A stretch of 10,548 bases of DNA, from the NCBI GenBank assembly GCA_044370655.1, contig JBILVD010000040.1:1-10548 (forward strand). Reading direction: 5' to 3'. The notes beneath the pieces are model-generated. The model was not told where the DNA came from. It made no database searches and worked only from the letters and a program-made list of their open reading frames with translations. A program made the translations under genes and the position numbers. This DNA is from CAZFPN01 sp044370655. GTDB lineage: Bacteria > Pseudomonadota > Alphaproteobacteria > Rickettsiales > Deianiraeaceae. Within the stretch, counting starts at the first letter, position 1; every line of letters begins with the position of its first letter. Positions 1-7,345 of the stretch are shown in pieces.

Positions 1-469
1 TTGCCTGAACTTCCTACTTCAAAATCTATAAGCTTAAGAGAGTTTCTATTTACACAAGTCCATACTCTAACTTCATTTTTTTTCCTTCCTACGAATGTAA
101 ATAACTCATCTGCTTCAAGTATATGTTCGTAAAAATCTTAAATTCTATATTTAACTCACGACCTTCGGTTCTATTATATCTTTATCTGTTATTATCTTCT
201 CTTTGTTTTGCAAATCTTTTAATTTCTTACCAAGTTTACGAATCCAATACAACACAAGAGTGTTTGGTATATTAAAGACTCTTTCTATAGCTCTAAATCC
301 CATTCCATTTAAATAACTCTTTATTATTTTTATTGTAATTTCTCTATCATATTTTGGTTTATATTCTCTAAAGTTCTTCTTGCAATCTTTACATTTATAC
401 CTTTGTTTACCAAATACTATTCCATTTATTTATAATATTAGAACTAAAGCAAAATCTACATTCTTTCAT
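1..469 (-). pseudogene. Degenerate IS1-family transposase, cut by window edge
   Basis: The minus strand encodes an IS1-type transposase in pieces. From the ATG at 469 the first frame gives a Cys-x-x-Cys half of a zinc finger (KECRFCF), then hits a stop near 406. A one-base shift at about 421-430 restores a second frame (about 430 down to a stop at 151-153) with the other half (YKCKDCKKNF), then a helix-turn-helix-like segment (GFRAIERVFNIPNT, YWIRKLGKKL) typical of the InsA part. A third frame carries RELNIEFK around 137-160. A fourth stretch runs from about 139 to position 1 with ILEADELFTFVGRKK, the start of the InsB-like catalytic domain, whose EADEL holds the first Asp of the DDE triad. 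IS1 itself uses one programmed frameshift between insA and insB, but the break inside the zinc finger is not where that occurs, so this copy is probably dead. The C-terminal half lies outside the window. No terminal inverted repeat or target duplication could be identified. Confidence 0.8.
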
Positions 470-828
470 ATGAAGCAAAAACTAATTTTAGTTAGTGATA
501 TGATGGAATATAATTAGATGTTAATGCCTTGTATTTTAACTCACACTAAAATGCTAGCTAAGCAATCATTTTACGCTTTAAGCAGGAATATTAACTTTTA
601 TAAAGCAAAACTTTAATAGATAACAAAACACCCCCCTTTTTTTTTAGAGAGTTTTATATTGTATTATAAATCTTTAAGATAATATCTCCACCCTTTTTTA
701 AGATAAAAGCTTAAAATCACTATCTATAAAATATTTCTTTCAAAATTCTTCACTTTTTGCTTCCATACCTCACATTTATATAATACTCTCTAAAAATTTT
801 CCTTAAAAATTTAAGGATACCTAAAAAA

Positions 829-1074
829 ATGATGACACATATTATGAAGACTTTATACAAATTTTTTAAAACCGCAGAAGTAAGCCAAGAAAGGGCTGGG
901 GAGCATGAAACGAAGGTTGAAAAATACAACCTATTAATAGTTAAATTTTTTAAAAAAGATAGCTTGACAAATAAAAAAATATCCTTCAATTATTTGAGAT
1001 ATCACATTATTTTATTTATATGTTTGCCTTTACGAGGGAAAAGATTAGAAATATTGCAATTATTGCACACGTAG
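829..1074 (+). CDS. Doubtful small ORF, 81 aa
   Basis: An open frame with ATG at 829 is preceded by AAGGAT at 813-818, a possible ribosome binding site of a kind most genes here lack. The product is basic with a hydrophilic patch (KTAEVSQERAGEHETKVEK) and resembles nothing I recognise. Against it, the frame overlaps the start of typA by 55 bp in another phase. Its only protein-like segment comes from the GC-richer island at 872-942. An equally long open frame lies on the opposite strand. It may be a chance frame or a remnant. Confidence 0.12.
   Translation: MMTHIMKTLYKFFKTAEVSQERAGEHETKVEKYNLLIVKFFKKDSLTNKKISFNYLRYHIILFICLPLRGKRLEILQLLHT
859..955. repeat. GC-rich island bracketed by 13-bp direct repeats
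   Basis: AAATTTTTTAAAA occurs at 859-871 and again at 943-955. Between them, the sequence at about 872-920 is roughly half G+C, while the flanks are below one fifth. The island contains two small inverted repeats: AGCC/GGCT at 883-886 and 894-897, and AGGTTG/CAACCT at 914-919 and 927-932 with a 7-base loop. The layout resembles a tiny inserted element with a target duplication, or a structured leader RNA upstream of typA. The repeats are simple A/T runs, so coincidence is a real alternative. Confidence 0.4.
964..993 (+). promoter_or_regulatory. Possible typA promoter
   Basis: A perfect TTGACA at 964-969 is followed after 18 bp by AATTAT (988-993, 4 of 6 matches to TATAAT). Transcription would begin about 20 bases before the typA ATG. 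The -10 match is weak and the region is very AT-rich, so only the -35 box is persuasive. Confidence 0.35.
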
Positions 1075-2867
1075 ACCATGGAAAAACTACCTTAGTAGAC
1101 GCCCTGCTTTCACAAAGCGGAACTTTTAGAGAAAATCAGGAAGTTGCAGAAAGAATTATGGATTCGAACGACCTAGAAAAAGAAAGAGGGATTACCATTC
1201 TTGCAAAATGCACCGCAATTTATAGAGATGACTTTAAAATAAACATCATAGACACTCCTGGTCACGCTGATTTTGGAGGAGAGGTTGAGCGAATTTTAGG
1301 AATGGTAGATGGAGTAGTTTTGCTTGTAGACGCCGCAGAAGGGCCAATGCCTCAAACAAAATTTGTGCTTTCAAAGGCTTTAAAATTAGGCATTAACCCA
1401 ATCGTTGTAATTAACAAAATAGACAGATCGGATGAGCAACATAATGTAGTGCTTGATAAAGTATTTGACCTTTTTGTTTCCCTTAATGCAAATGACAATC
1501 AACTTGAATTTCCATTCCTTTTTGCAAGTGGTAGAAATGGCTGGTGCGTTAATAGTATTAACGATTTAGACGAGCATAAACAACCAAAAGGAGAAAAAAG
1601 CCTAAAAGCTCTTTACGATATAATTCTAAGCCACGTTCCAATGCCAAAAATAAACGAGGAAGAACAAGGTTTTTCAATGCTTTCCACTATACTTCATAAA
1701 GACCAATTCTTTGGAAGAACTCTAACGGGAAAGGTATTTTCAGGCACTGGAAAAGTCAACTCAATGGTTAAAGCCCTAAATTTAAAAGGGGATAAAATTG
1801 AAGAATTCAGGCTAACAAAGTTATTTACCCATTTAGGAGTGCAAAAAATTCCGACTGAAAGCGTAATAGCGGGAGATATAGTAACAGTTGCAGGTATGGA
1901 AAAGGCAACAGTTTCAGATACTATCTGCGATTTATCTGTTGAAAAGCCTGTTAAGTCCACACCTATAGACCCCCCTACAATGTCTATAACAATCGGAATT
2001 AATACTTCCCCGCTTGCAGGTACAGAAGGCACAAAAGTAACTTCAAGAATGATAAGAGACAGACTATTTGCCGAAGCAGAAACAAACGTTGCCATAACCG
2101 TAAAAGAATCAGGAGATGGAGGGGATGCATTTGATGTTGGAGGTAGAGGGGAGTTAGGGCTTGGAGTTCTAGCAGAAACTATGAGGCGTGAAGGCTTTGA
2201 AATATCCATCTCCCGCCCTAGAGTTTTGTTTAAAATAGAGGACGGTCAAAAACTAGAACCAATTGAGGAAGTGGTTGTTGACGTAGACGACGAATACTCA
2301 AACACAGTTATCTCCGCTCTTAACATACGTAAAGGGGAAATGGTAGAGATGATATCTAACAATGGAAGAACAAGGTTAATTTACAACGTCCCCTCTCGTG
2401 GGCTTATAGGTTATCAAGGTAAATTCTTGACCGAAACCCGTGGAAGCGGAATTTTAAACAGAGTTTTCAAAGAATATGCTCCTTACAAGGGGGATATAGA
2501 CACTCTTAGAAACGGTAGTCTTATATCAAATGATACGGGGGAAAGTGTTGCATATGCAATAGATAAACTTCAAGATAGAGGTAAATTCTTTATTGGTCCT
2601 AATGAAAAGGTTTATCAAGGAATGATAGTGGGGGAAAATTCTCAAGTGAACGACCTTGAAGTGAACATTCTCAAAGGAAAGCAACTTACAAACGTTCGTG
2701 CTTCAGGCTCTGATGATGCAATTAAGCTTGTGCCACCTATAAAAATGACACTAGAGGAAATGATGGCTTACATCCTAGACGATGAGTTGGTGGAAGTTAC
2801 CCCAAAAAGCCTAAGACTAAGAAAAAAATACCTAAATCCAAACGAGAGAAAAAAGTATAGTAAATGA
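1020..2867 (+). CDS. typA: Ribosome-associated GTPase TypA/BipA
   Basis: This is a translational GTPase of the elongation-factor family that binds the ribosome and assists 50S assembly and translation under stress such as cold. At 615 aa it is full length (the E. coli protein is 607). The GTPase motifs are all present: G1 AHVDHGKT at 16-23, G2 ERGITI at 55-60, G3 DTPGH at 78-82, G4 NKID at 132-135, and a G5-like ASGRNG near 169-174. The DGGDAFDVGGRGELGLG stretch and the RGLIGYQGKFLTETRG stretch belong to the domain III/V region. The TypA-specific C-terminal domain ends with TPKSLRLRKKYL, which is characteristic and separates it from LepA and EF-G. The ATG at 1020 gives the expected short lead before RNIAIIAHVDHGKT. 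There is no Shine-Dalgarno sequence ahead of it. It is a stand-alone gene, with the GST-like gene following 113 bp later on the same strand. I see no damage. Confidence 0.97.
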   Translation: MFAFTREKIRNIAIIAHVDHGKTTLVDALLSQSGTFRENQEVAERIMDSNDLEKERGITILAKCTAIYRDDFKINIIDTPGHADFGGEVERILGMVDGVVLLVDAAEGPMPQTKFVLSKALKLGINPIVVINKIDRSDEQHNVVLDKVFDLFVSLNANDNQLEFPFLFASGRNGWCVNSINDLDEHKQPKGEKSLKALYDIILSHVPMPKINEEEQGFSMLSTILHKDQFFGRTLTGKVFSGTGKVNSMVKALNLKGDKIEEFRLTKLFTHLGVQKIPTESVIAGDIVTVAGMEKATVSDTICDLSVEKPVKSTPIDPPTMSITIGINTSPLAGTEGTKVTSRMIRDRLFAEAETNVAITVKESGDGGDAFDVGGRGELGLGVLAETMRREGFEISISRPRVLFKIEDGQKLEPIEEVVVDVDDEYSNTVISALNIRKGEMVEMISNNGRTRLIYNVPSRGLIGYQGKFLTETRGSGILNRVFKEYAPYKGDIDTLRNGSLISNDTGESVAYAIDKLQDRGKFFIGPNEKVYQGMIVGENSQVNDLEVNILKGKQLTNVRASGSDDAIKLVPPIKMTLEEMMAYILDDELVEVTPKSLRLRKKYLNPNERKKYSK

Positions 2868-2929
2868 TTTGACAAACTCTTATACTTAGGAAAAATTTAG
2901 CAAACCCTTAATATAAAAAAATTTTTACT

Positions 2930-2949
2930 TGATAAATAATATTTTATCA
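2930..2949. promoter_or_regulatory. Palindrome upstream of the GST gene
   Basis: TGATAAA at 2930-2936 and TTTATCA at 2943-2949 form a perfect 7-bp inverted repeat around TAATAT, 31 bp before the GST start codon. TAATAT itself is a reasonable -10 sequence. The arrangement could be an operator over a promoter, although no good -35 box is visible 16-18 bp upstream. In DNA this AT-rich, palindromes also arise by chance. There is no T-run after it, so it is not a typical terminator for typA. Confidence 0.25.
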
Positions 2950-2980
2950 TTTACCTTAATTATTATTTTTATTTTAAAAA

Positions 2981-3592
2981 ATGAAGCTTTATTATTTTAA
3001 AAATGCAGGCTCACTTGCTGTTAGAATTATTATCAACGAGCTTGAACTTGCTTGTAATTACGAGGCAGTAAAAGAGCTTAGAGTGAAAGATAAAGTGCTT
3101 GAAAGTGGGGGAGTTTTTTCTGATGTTTCGCAAAAAAACCAAATTCCCGCTTTGGCACTTGATGATGGGAGAATTTTAACTGAAATTTGGGTTATTATGA
3201 CCTATCTTGCAGAATTAAAAAGTGAAAAAAGGTTGCTTGGAGAGGGTTTTACACGTTATAGAGTTATGGAGTGGCTTAGCTTTATCTCAACCGAGCTTCA
3301 CAAAAATTTTGTCCCGATTATCTCTCCAATTGTGCCAGTTGAAGCAAAGCCTGTATTTATGAAAATTCTTACAAGCAAACTTAATTATATAGAAAAAGAG
3401 CTTGAAGGGAGGGACTTTCTCTCTCCTCCTACTTTTACAGTTGCAGATGCCTACCTTTTTACAATACTTTCTTGGCTTAAGTTTATAAAAATTGATATTG
3501 CGGATTTCTCTAATATTAGCAGATATTTCAACGCATTGAAGGAGAGATCATCTATTTTAAAATCTTTCACTGATGAAGGGATTGAATTTTAA
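2981..3592 (+). CDS. Beta-class glutathione S-transferase-like protein
   Basis: This 203-aa cytosolic protein has the two-domain glutathione S-transferase fold and aligns end to end with E. coli GstA (201 aa). The N-terminal thioredoxin-like domain opens with MKLYY and keeps the Gln-Ile-Pro-Ala cis-proline loop (54-57) and LTE at 66-68. The helical domain holds YRVMEWLSFISTELHK with the conserved His107, and the TVAD N-capping box at 153-156 in FTVADAYLF. Beta-class enzymes conjugate or reduce substrates with glutathione, often using Cys10 of a PGACSLA motif. Here that motif reads KNAGSLA, so Cys10 is Gly. The residue after Glu68, which in the family is usually a small Ser or Gly contacting glutathione, is Ile. 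The fold is clear. Ordinary beta-class thiol chemistry is unlikely, though Ser11 remains. The ATG at 2981 matches the family start. There is no Shine-Dalgarno sequence. The gene converges on rsmH with 15 bp between stops. Confidence 0.92.
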   Translation: MKLYYFKNAGSLAVRIIINELELACNYEAVKELRVKDKVLESGGVFSDVSQKNQIPALALDDGRILTEIWVIMTYLAELKSEKRLLGEGFTRYRVMEWLSFISTELHKNFVPIISPIVPVEAKPVFMKILTSKLNYIEKELEGRDFLSPPTFTVADAYLFTILSWLKFIKIDIADFSNISRYFNALKERSSILKSFTDEGIEF

Positions 3593-3594
3593 TT

Positions 3595-3621
3595 CTAGGT
3601 TTTATTGCTAGGTTTTTATTG
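3595..3621. repeat. Tandem duplication across the rsmH stop codon
   Basis: CTAGGTTTTATTG (3595-3607) is followed directly by CTAGGTTTTTATTG (3608-3621), differing by one T. The right copy contains the last codons and TAG stop of rsmH read on the minus strand, and the left copy fills nearly all of the 15-bp gap between rsmH and the GST gene. No hairpin terminator is visible here, so transcripts from the two converging genes probably overlap. Confidence 0.7.
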
Positions 3622-4534
3622 CAAATCTTAGCCTTGCAGAACGTGAGCGAATATTTTCTTTTATCTCATCTTCGCTTGGTGTTATTATTCCTTTTTGAGG
3701 AGTTATGAAGCTTTTTACCTCTTCTTCTTCTTCTATATTTTTTGAGAATTGAGCATATTTATTGACTTTTTTCTTCTCTGGTGAGTTTTGTGTTAAAAAG
3801 TCCTTCACAATTCCATCTTCAAGAGAATGGAAGGAAACTGTGGCAAGCTTTCCTTTGCTTTTGAGTAGGTGGATAGATTTTTCCAGTAGTGTTTGGATTT
3901 CTTCCATTTCTTCATTGATGTAAATTCTAAGAGCTTGAAACGTTTTTGTTGCGGGGTGGATTTTGGTGTATTTTGCTTCACTACCATAACCTTCTTTGAT
4001 GATTTGAGCAAGCTCTGTTGTTGTTTCTATTGAAGTTTTGCATCTCGCTCTTACTATGTAATTTGCAATTTTTTTTGCAAGCCTTTCTTCGCCATATTTA
4101 AATATTATTTCTGCCAAGTTAGGCTCTGGCATGGAGTTAACAATGTGATAGGCTGTGCATTTTGCTCCAACTCCCATTCTCATATCAAGTTTTGCAGGTT
4201 TTAAAAAGCTAAAACCTCTGTCGTCTGTGTCTAATTGCATAGAAGAAACTCCAAAATCTGCTACTATTCCGTCCACTTTTTGCCCAACTAAAACCTCATC
4301 AATTTTGCTAAAGGGAGTAAGGAAAAAGCTAAATCGCTCCCCAAATTCTTCTTTGATGGATTTTGCGATTTCAATCACTGTCTCATCTCTATCAAGTGCA
4401 ATTACCTTGCAATTTGCATTTTTTAGTATGGCTTTGGTATACCCCCCTCCTCCAAATGTAGCATCAACAAAAGTCTCTCCATTTTGTGGGTTTAAGACAT
4501 CCAAAACTTCCTTCAGTAAAACTGGTTTATGCAT
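3608..4534 (-). CDS. rsmH: 16S rRNA m4C1402 N4-methyltransferase RsmH
   Basis: RsmH (formerly MraW) uses S-adenosylmethionine to methylate N4 of C1402 in the 16S rRNA decoding centre. The 308-aa length fits the family (E. coli 313). The start HKPVLLKEVL is the family signature, which supports the ATG at 4534. Next come the SAM-binding loop DATFGGGGYT (24-33), ALDRD (46-50), DFGVSSMQLD (93-102), DMRM (117-120), HPATKTFQALRI (193-204), SFHSLED (234-240), and the basic tail RSRSARLRF. In most bacteria the gene sits in the division and cell-wall cluster between mraZ and ftsL. Here neither is adjacent: infB lies upstream with a 189-bp gap and a GST gene converges downstream. No Shine-Dalgarno sequence is visible. 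The gene appears intact. Confidence 0.97.
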   Translation of the reverse strand: MHKPVLLKEVLDVLNPQNGETFVDATFGGGGYTKAILKNANCKVIALDRDETVIEIAKSIKEEFGERFSFFLTPFSKIDEVLVGQKVDGIVADFGVSSMQLDTDDRGFSFLKPAKLDMRMGVGAKCTAYHIVNSMPEPNLAEIIFKYGEERLAKKIANYIVRARCKTSIETTTELAQIIKEGYGSEAKYTKIHPATKTFQALRIYINEEMEEIQTLLEKSIHLLKSKGKLATVSFHSLEDGIVKDFLTQNSPEKKKVNKYAQFSKNIEEEEEVKSFITPQKGIITPSEDEIKENIRSRSARLRFAIKT

Positions 4535-4546
4535 ATTTTTTAAGGT

Positions 4547-4575
4547 AGTATGAAGTAGAAAAATTATTTTTGCAA
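4547..4575 (-). promoter_or_regulatory. Weak candidate rsmH promoter
   Basis: On the minus strand TTGCAA (4575-4570) and CATACT (4552-4547) are separated by 17 bp. Each matches the sigma70 consensus at 4 of 6 positions. A start point near 4540 would leave a leader of only a few bases before the ATG at 4534. Such matches are cheap in AT-rich DNA. The main support is that the 189-bp gap after infB makes a separate promoter plausible. Confidence 0.22.
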
Positions 4576-4581
4576 GTAGAA

Positions 4582-4634
4582 TTTTGATGTTGAAGTGAAA
4601 ATGCGAAGGAATGATTATGACTTTTGCATCAAAA
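4582..4634. repeat. Inverted repeat between infB and rsmH
   Basis: TTTTGATG at 4582-4589 and CATCAAAA at 4627-4634 are perfect 8-bp inverted copies separated by 37 bases. They lie in the only sizeable gap among the minus-strand genes. This could be a stem in the infB 3' or rsmH 5' transcript, or chance. There is no GC-rich stem with a T-run that would make a clear infB terminator. Confidence 0.2.
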
Positions 4635-4723
4635 CTAAGCTTACTAGTTAAGATTTATTAATACATTGATTGCTTTTGAGAAAATTTGCTTAAATATTGG
4701 GCGATTGTAAGTTTTTAAGATAA

Positions 4724-7294
4724 TTATTCTAAAGTTCTCTTTTCCTCGGTTCTATAAATAATTTGAAGCATATCACCAATTGAAAAGTCTTCAAAACCTT
4801 CAATTTGAACTCCACACTCATTGCCTTGAGCAAGCTCCTTCACGTCATCTTTAAAATGCTTTAAAGTTTTAAGCTTACCTTCTGCAATTTGCAATCCTGT
4901 ACGCAAAACTTTAACAATTGCGTTTCTCTTTACAACTCCTTTTTTAACCATACAGCCTGCAATTTTCCCAGATTTTGCAATGTCAAAAATTGCCCTAACT
5001 TCAACATCTCCTATAACTTCATCTTTAATAATTGGAGAAAGCATAGCACCAACCATCTCTTTTACATCATCTACAATTTTGTAGATGATTGAGTGTTGCT
5101 TGATTATAATTCCATTTTTCTTTGCAAGCTCTTCTTCTTTGGAGCCAACTTTTACGGAAAATGCAAAAATCACGGCGTTGTAATTTCTAGCAAAATTCAC
5201 ATCTGCCTCCGTCACCTGACCTACATTTGCTTGCATAATTCTAAGTTCAATCTCGGTTGGAACTTTTATTTGCTCAATGCTGTATTTAATTGCTTCAATT
5301 GTGCTTTGAACATCTGCTCTTATAACAATGTTGAATTGTTTTTTTTGCTCCTTAGGTTTAAAAAATGCACTGAAAGCGGATTTAACGTCCATTTTTTGCT
5401 CAATTTTCTTTTCTTTTCTATGTTCTACAATTTCTTTTGCTAACTTCTCAGTTTCCACTACATTAAAGCTTAAACCAGGAATTGGCACGTCAGGAAGTCC
5501 GTAAATTTCTATAGGAGTTGAAGGTTCTGCCTTCTGCACAGATTCTCCTCTATCATTCACCATTAAACGAACTTTACAGTAGGAGCTTCCAACTACCACT
5601 ATATCTCCTGTTTTTAAAGTTCCATTTTGAACAAGAAGGCTAGCAATAACTCCTTTTTGTTTATCAAGCTTGCCTTCAAGGACGGTTCCAGAAGCGGGAG
5701 CGTCCCATTCTGCTTTAGCGTTAAAGACTTCTGCTTGCAATAAAATAGCCTCACAAAGCTTGTCTAAATTTTGACCAGTTTTAGCTGAAACAGGGACGCA
5801 TATTACATCTCCCCCAAATTCGTCTGCAACAACTTCATATGCTAAAAGTTCGTTTTTGATACGATCAACATCGGCGTTTGGCTTATCAATTTTATTTATA
5901 GCAACAACCATTGGCACTCCTGCACTTTTTGCATGATTAATTGCTTCAATCGTTTGAGGCATAATTCCATCATCTCCTGCAACAACAAGCACGATGACGT
6001 TTGTGACACTCGCTCCACGGGACCTAATTGCCGTAAAAGCCTCATGCCCTGGGGTGTCTATAAATGTGATTTTCTCCCCATTTTCAAGAACTGTTTGGTA
6101 AGCTCCTATGTGCTGTGTAATGCCTCCTGCTTCATTCTCTACAACGCTTGCCTTACGAAGAGCATCTAAAAGGGAGGTTTTTCCGTGATCTACATGTCCC
6201 ATAATTGTAACAATAGGTGGGATAGGTTTTAAATTAGCGAGAATTTGCTCTTTTTTTATTTTATCTTCTGCTGTAAATTTCTTAACACGATTTACTATAT
6301 GCCCCATTTCTTCAATTATAAGCTCGGCAGTGTCTCCGTCAATTACATCATTTTCTTTCAGATAAAGACCATATGATTTGAGTTTTTTAAGAAAAATTTC
6401 AACTTTAATTGCAAGATTTCTAGCTATATCAATCACGATGTTTTTATCGTAAATGCCAATCTCTTTTTGAACAAATGAGGGGGATATTGGTTTTTTTTTG
6501 ATAGGTTTTTTATTATGACGGGAAAAGTAGGCTTCACGACGAATTTTAACAACCTCCTCATCAACCTCACTAGAGACGGAATTTACAAGAATTTCATCAT
6601 CATAGTTTGTTGAATTTGCTCCCTTTCTTTTATCTTCCAATGCCTGACGAAGCTCTAAACCTTTTTGAAGCTTTTCAATTTCACTATCGTTGTCAAATTC
6701 AAGATATTTATAGTGTTTCATCATTTTTTCAATCAAGGTTTTGTCTCTTTTGTCAACCCTTGCTTGAGAAGTTTCTTTTGCAATGTCCTCCACTGATATG
6801 ATTTTATCTCCTTGTTTAAAGGAAAAAGCGGGGGCTTCAACCTCTTTTTTAACCTCCTCTTTTGCTTGTTTAGCTTCAATTTTTACAGCATTTAAGGCGG
6901 TTTCTGTGATTGTGGGAATAACATCTTGAACTTGAGGGTTAAGGTTGTTTTCAGCTTGTTTTTTGATCTCGTTTTTGACCTCATTTTTAACTTCTGCCAC
7001 GAATGGCTTTGCAACTTCATCAGATTTTGTCTTTACTTGCGTTGTGGGCTTTTTAACCTCTTTCTCTTGTTTTTCTTGAATTTCAAGGGCTTTAATTCTT
7101 TTTTGCTTTTCCGCATATGAAAGCCCAAAACCATCATCAGCAGGTTTGGGTGAATAATCCGATTCTCCCTTTCTCGTTATAAAACCTTTGCTCTCTCCTG
7201 TGCTTAGTTTTTTTAATATATCTTCCCTGTTTAAACCTTTGGGAAGACTAATTTTACCTATTTTAGCTTTAGTTTTGTCGGAATTCACTGTCAT
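4724..7294 (-). CDS. infB: Translation initiation factor IF-2
   Basis: IF-2 is the GTPase that brings formyl-Met-tRNA to the 30S subunit and promotes 50S joining. The 856-aa product has an IF2 N-terminal segment (SLPKGLNREDILKKL), then a long Lys/Glu-rich linker of low complexity (about 65-160) and a second charged region, then the conserved core. G-domain motifs are complete: G1 GHVDHGKT at 366-373, G2 GGITQH at 390-395, G3 DTPGH at 413-417, G4 NKID at 467-470, G5 SAKTG at 503-507. The C-terminal domains follow, including DVEVRAIFDIAKSGKIAGC and the fMet-tRNA-binding end near VQIEGFEDFSIGDMLQ. The length is normal for alphaproteobacteria. In many bacteria infB follows nusA; here the upstream gene is eptA, 51 bp away, and a dedicated promoter fills that gap. 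The short leader has only a weak ribosome-binding sequence (AAAG). Confidence 0.98.
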   Translation of the reverse strand: MTVNSDKTKAKIGKISLPKGLNREDILKKLSTGESKGFITRKGESDYSPKPADDGFGLSYAEKQKRIKALEIQEKQEKEVKKPTTQVKTKSDEVAKPFVAEVKNEVKNEIKKQAENNLNPQVQDVIPTITETALNAVKIEAKQAKEEVKKEVEAPAFSFKQGDKIISVEDIAKETSQARVDKRDKTLIEKMMKHYKYLEFDNDSEIEKLQKGLELRQALEDKRKGANSTNYDDEILVNSVSSEVDEEVVKIRREAYFSRHNKKPIKKKPISPSFVQKEIGIYDKNIVIDIARNLAIKVEIFLKKLKSYGLYLKENDVIDGDTAELIIEEMGHIVNRVKKFTAEDKIKKEQILANLKPIPPIVTIMGHVDHGKTSLLDALRKASVVENEAGGITQHIGAYQTVLENGEKITFIDTPGHEAFTAIRSRGASVTNVIVLVVAGDDGIMPQTIEAINHAKSAGVPMVVAINKIDKPNADVDRIKNELLAYEVVADEFGGDVICVPVSAKTGQNLDKLCEAILLQAEVFNAKAEWDAPASGTVLEGKLDKQKGVIASLLVQNGTLKTGDIVVVGSSYCKVRLMVNDRGESVQKAEPSTPIEIYGLPDVPIPGLSFNVVETEKLAKEIVEHRKEKKIEQKMDVKSAFSAFFKPKEQKKQFNIVIRADVQSTIEAIKYSIEQIKVPTEIELRIMQANVGQVTEADVNFARNYNAVIFAFSVKVGSKEEELAKKNGIIIKQHSIIYKIVDDVKEMVGAMLSPIIKDEVIGDVEVRAIFDIAKSGKIAGCMVKKGVVKRNAIVKVLRTGLQIAEGKLKTLKHFKDDVKELAQGNECGVQIEGFEDFSIGDMLQIIYRTEEKRTLE

Positions 7295-7313
7295 TTTTAA
7301 TTACTTTACAATA

Positions 7314-7342
7314 ATTCTAATTGCTTTTAAATTTGATGTCAA
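7314..7342 (-). promoter_or_regulatory. Strong sigma70-like infB promoter
   Basis: Read on the minus strand, TTGACA (7342-7337, perfect) is followed by exactly 17 bp and TAGAAT (7319-7314, one mismatch to TATAAT). The -35 box begins 3 bases after the eptA stop codon, and the predicted start lies about 12 bases before the infB ATG. This is the best promoter match in the window. It lets infB be expressed independently of the virB10-eptA genes. Confidence 0.75.
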
Positions 7343-7345
7343 GCT

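Larger units (their letters stand above)
470..1019. other. Gene-poor AT-rich intergenic region
   Basis: This stretch of about 550 bp between the transposase remnant and typA contains no convincing gene. It must hold the outer end of the insertion sequence, which I could not locate. It also contains a C6T9 run near 631-645, a palindrome CCTTAAA-AA-TTTAAGG at 801-816 (loop too tight for a normal terminator), a GC-richer island at 872-942, and a possible typA promoter close to 964-993. Two overlapping small open frames (829-1074 plus, 750-989 minus) occur here and neither is well supported. Confidence 0.6.

Noticed and set aside
490..506. GTTAGTGATATGATGG resembles part of the IS1 terminal repeat
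   Set aside because: It faces the wrong way relative to the insA-like frame, lacks the outer part of the terminal repeat, and is too short to distinguish from chance.
871..935. Possible known structured RNA (SRP 4.5S or tmRNA piece) because of the GC-rich block
   Set aside because: The conserved SRP loop sequences and tmRNA tRNA-like end are absent, and the stems are short. It is kept only as an unexplained island.
750..989. 79-codon hydrophobic frame on the minus strand ahead of typA
   Set aside because: It is AT-driven hydrophobic sequence with no recognised family, overlaps an open frame on the other strand, and covers the repeat-bracketed island. There is no clear ribosome binding site.
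1694..2209. 171-codon open frame on the minus strand inside typA
   Set aside because: It is fully contained in a clearly real gene, its product is Ser/Pro/Thr-rich without recognisable motifs, and it fits an antisense shadow of conserved typA codons.
2869..2886. TTGACA followed by TATACT after the typA stop
   Set aside because: The spacing is 6 bp, far from the 16-18 bp a sigma70 promoter needs.
4155..4553. 132-codon plus-strand frame opposite rsmH
   Set aside because: It is antisense to strongly conserved RsmH motifs and has no family features. It is a shadow frame.
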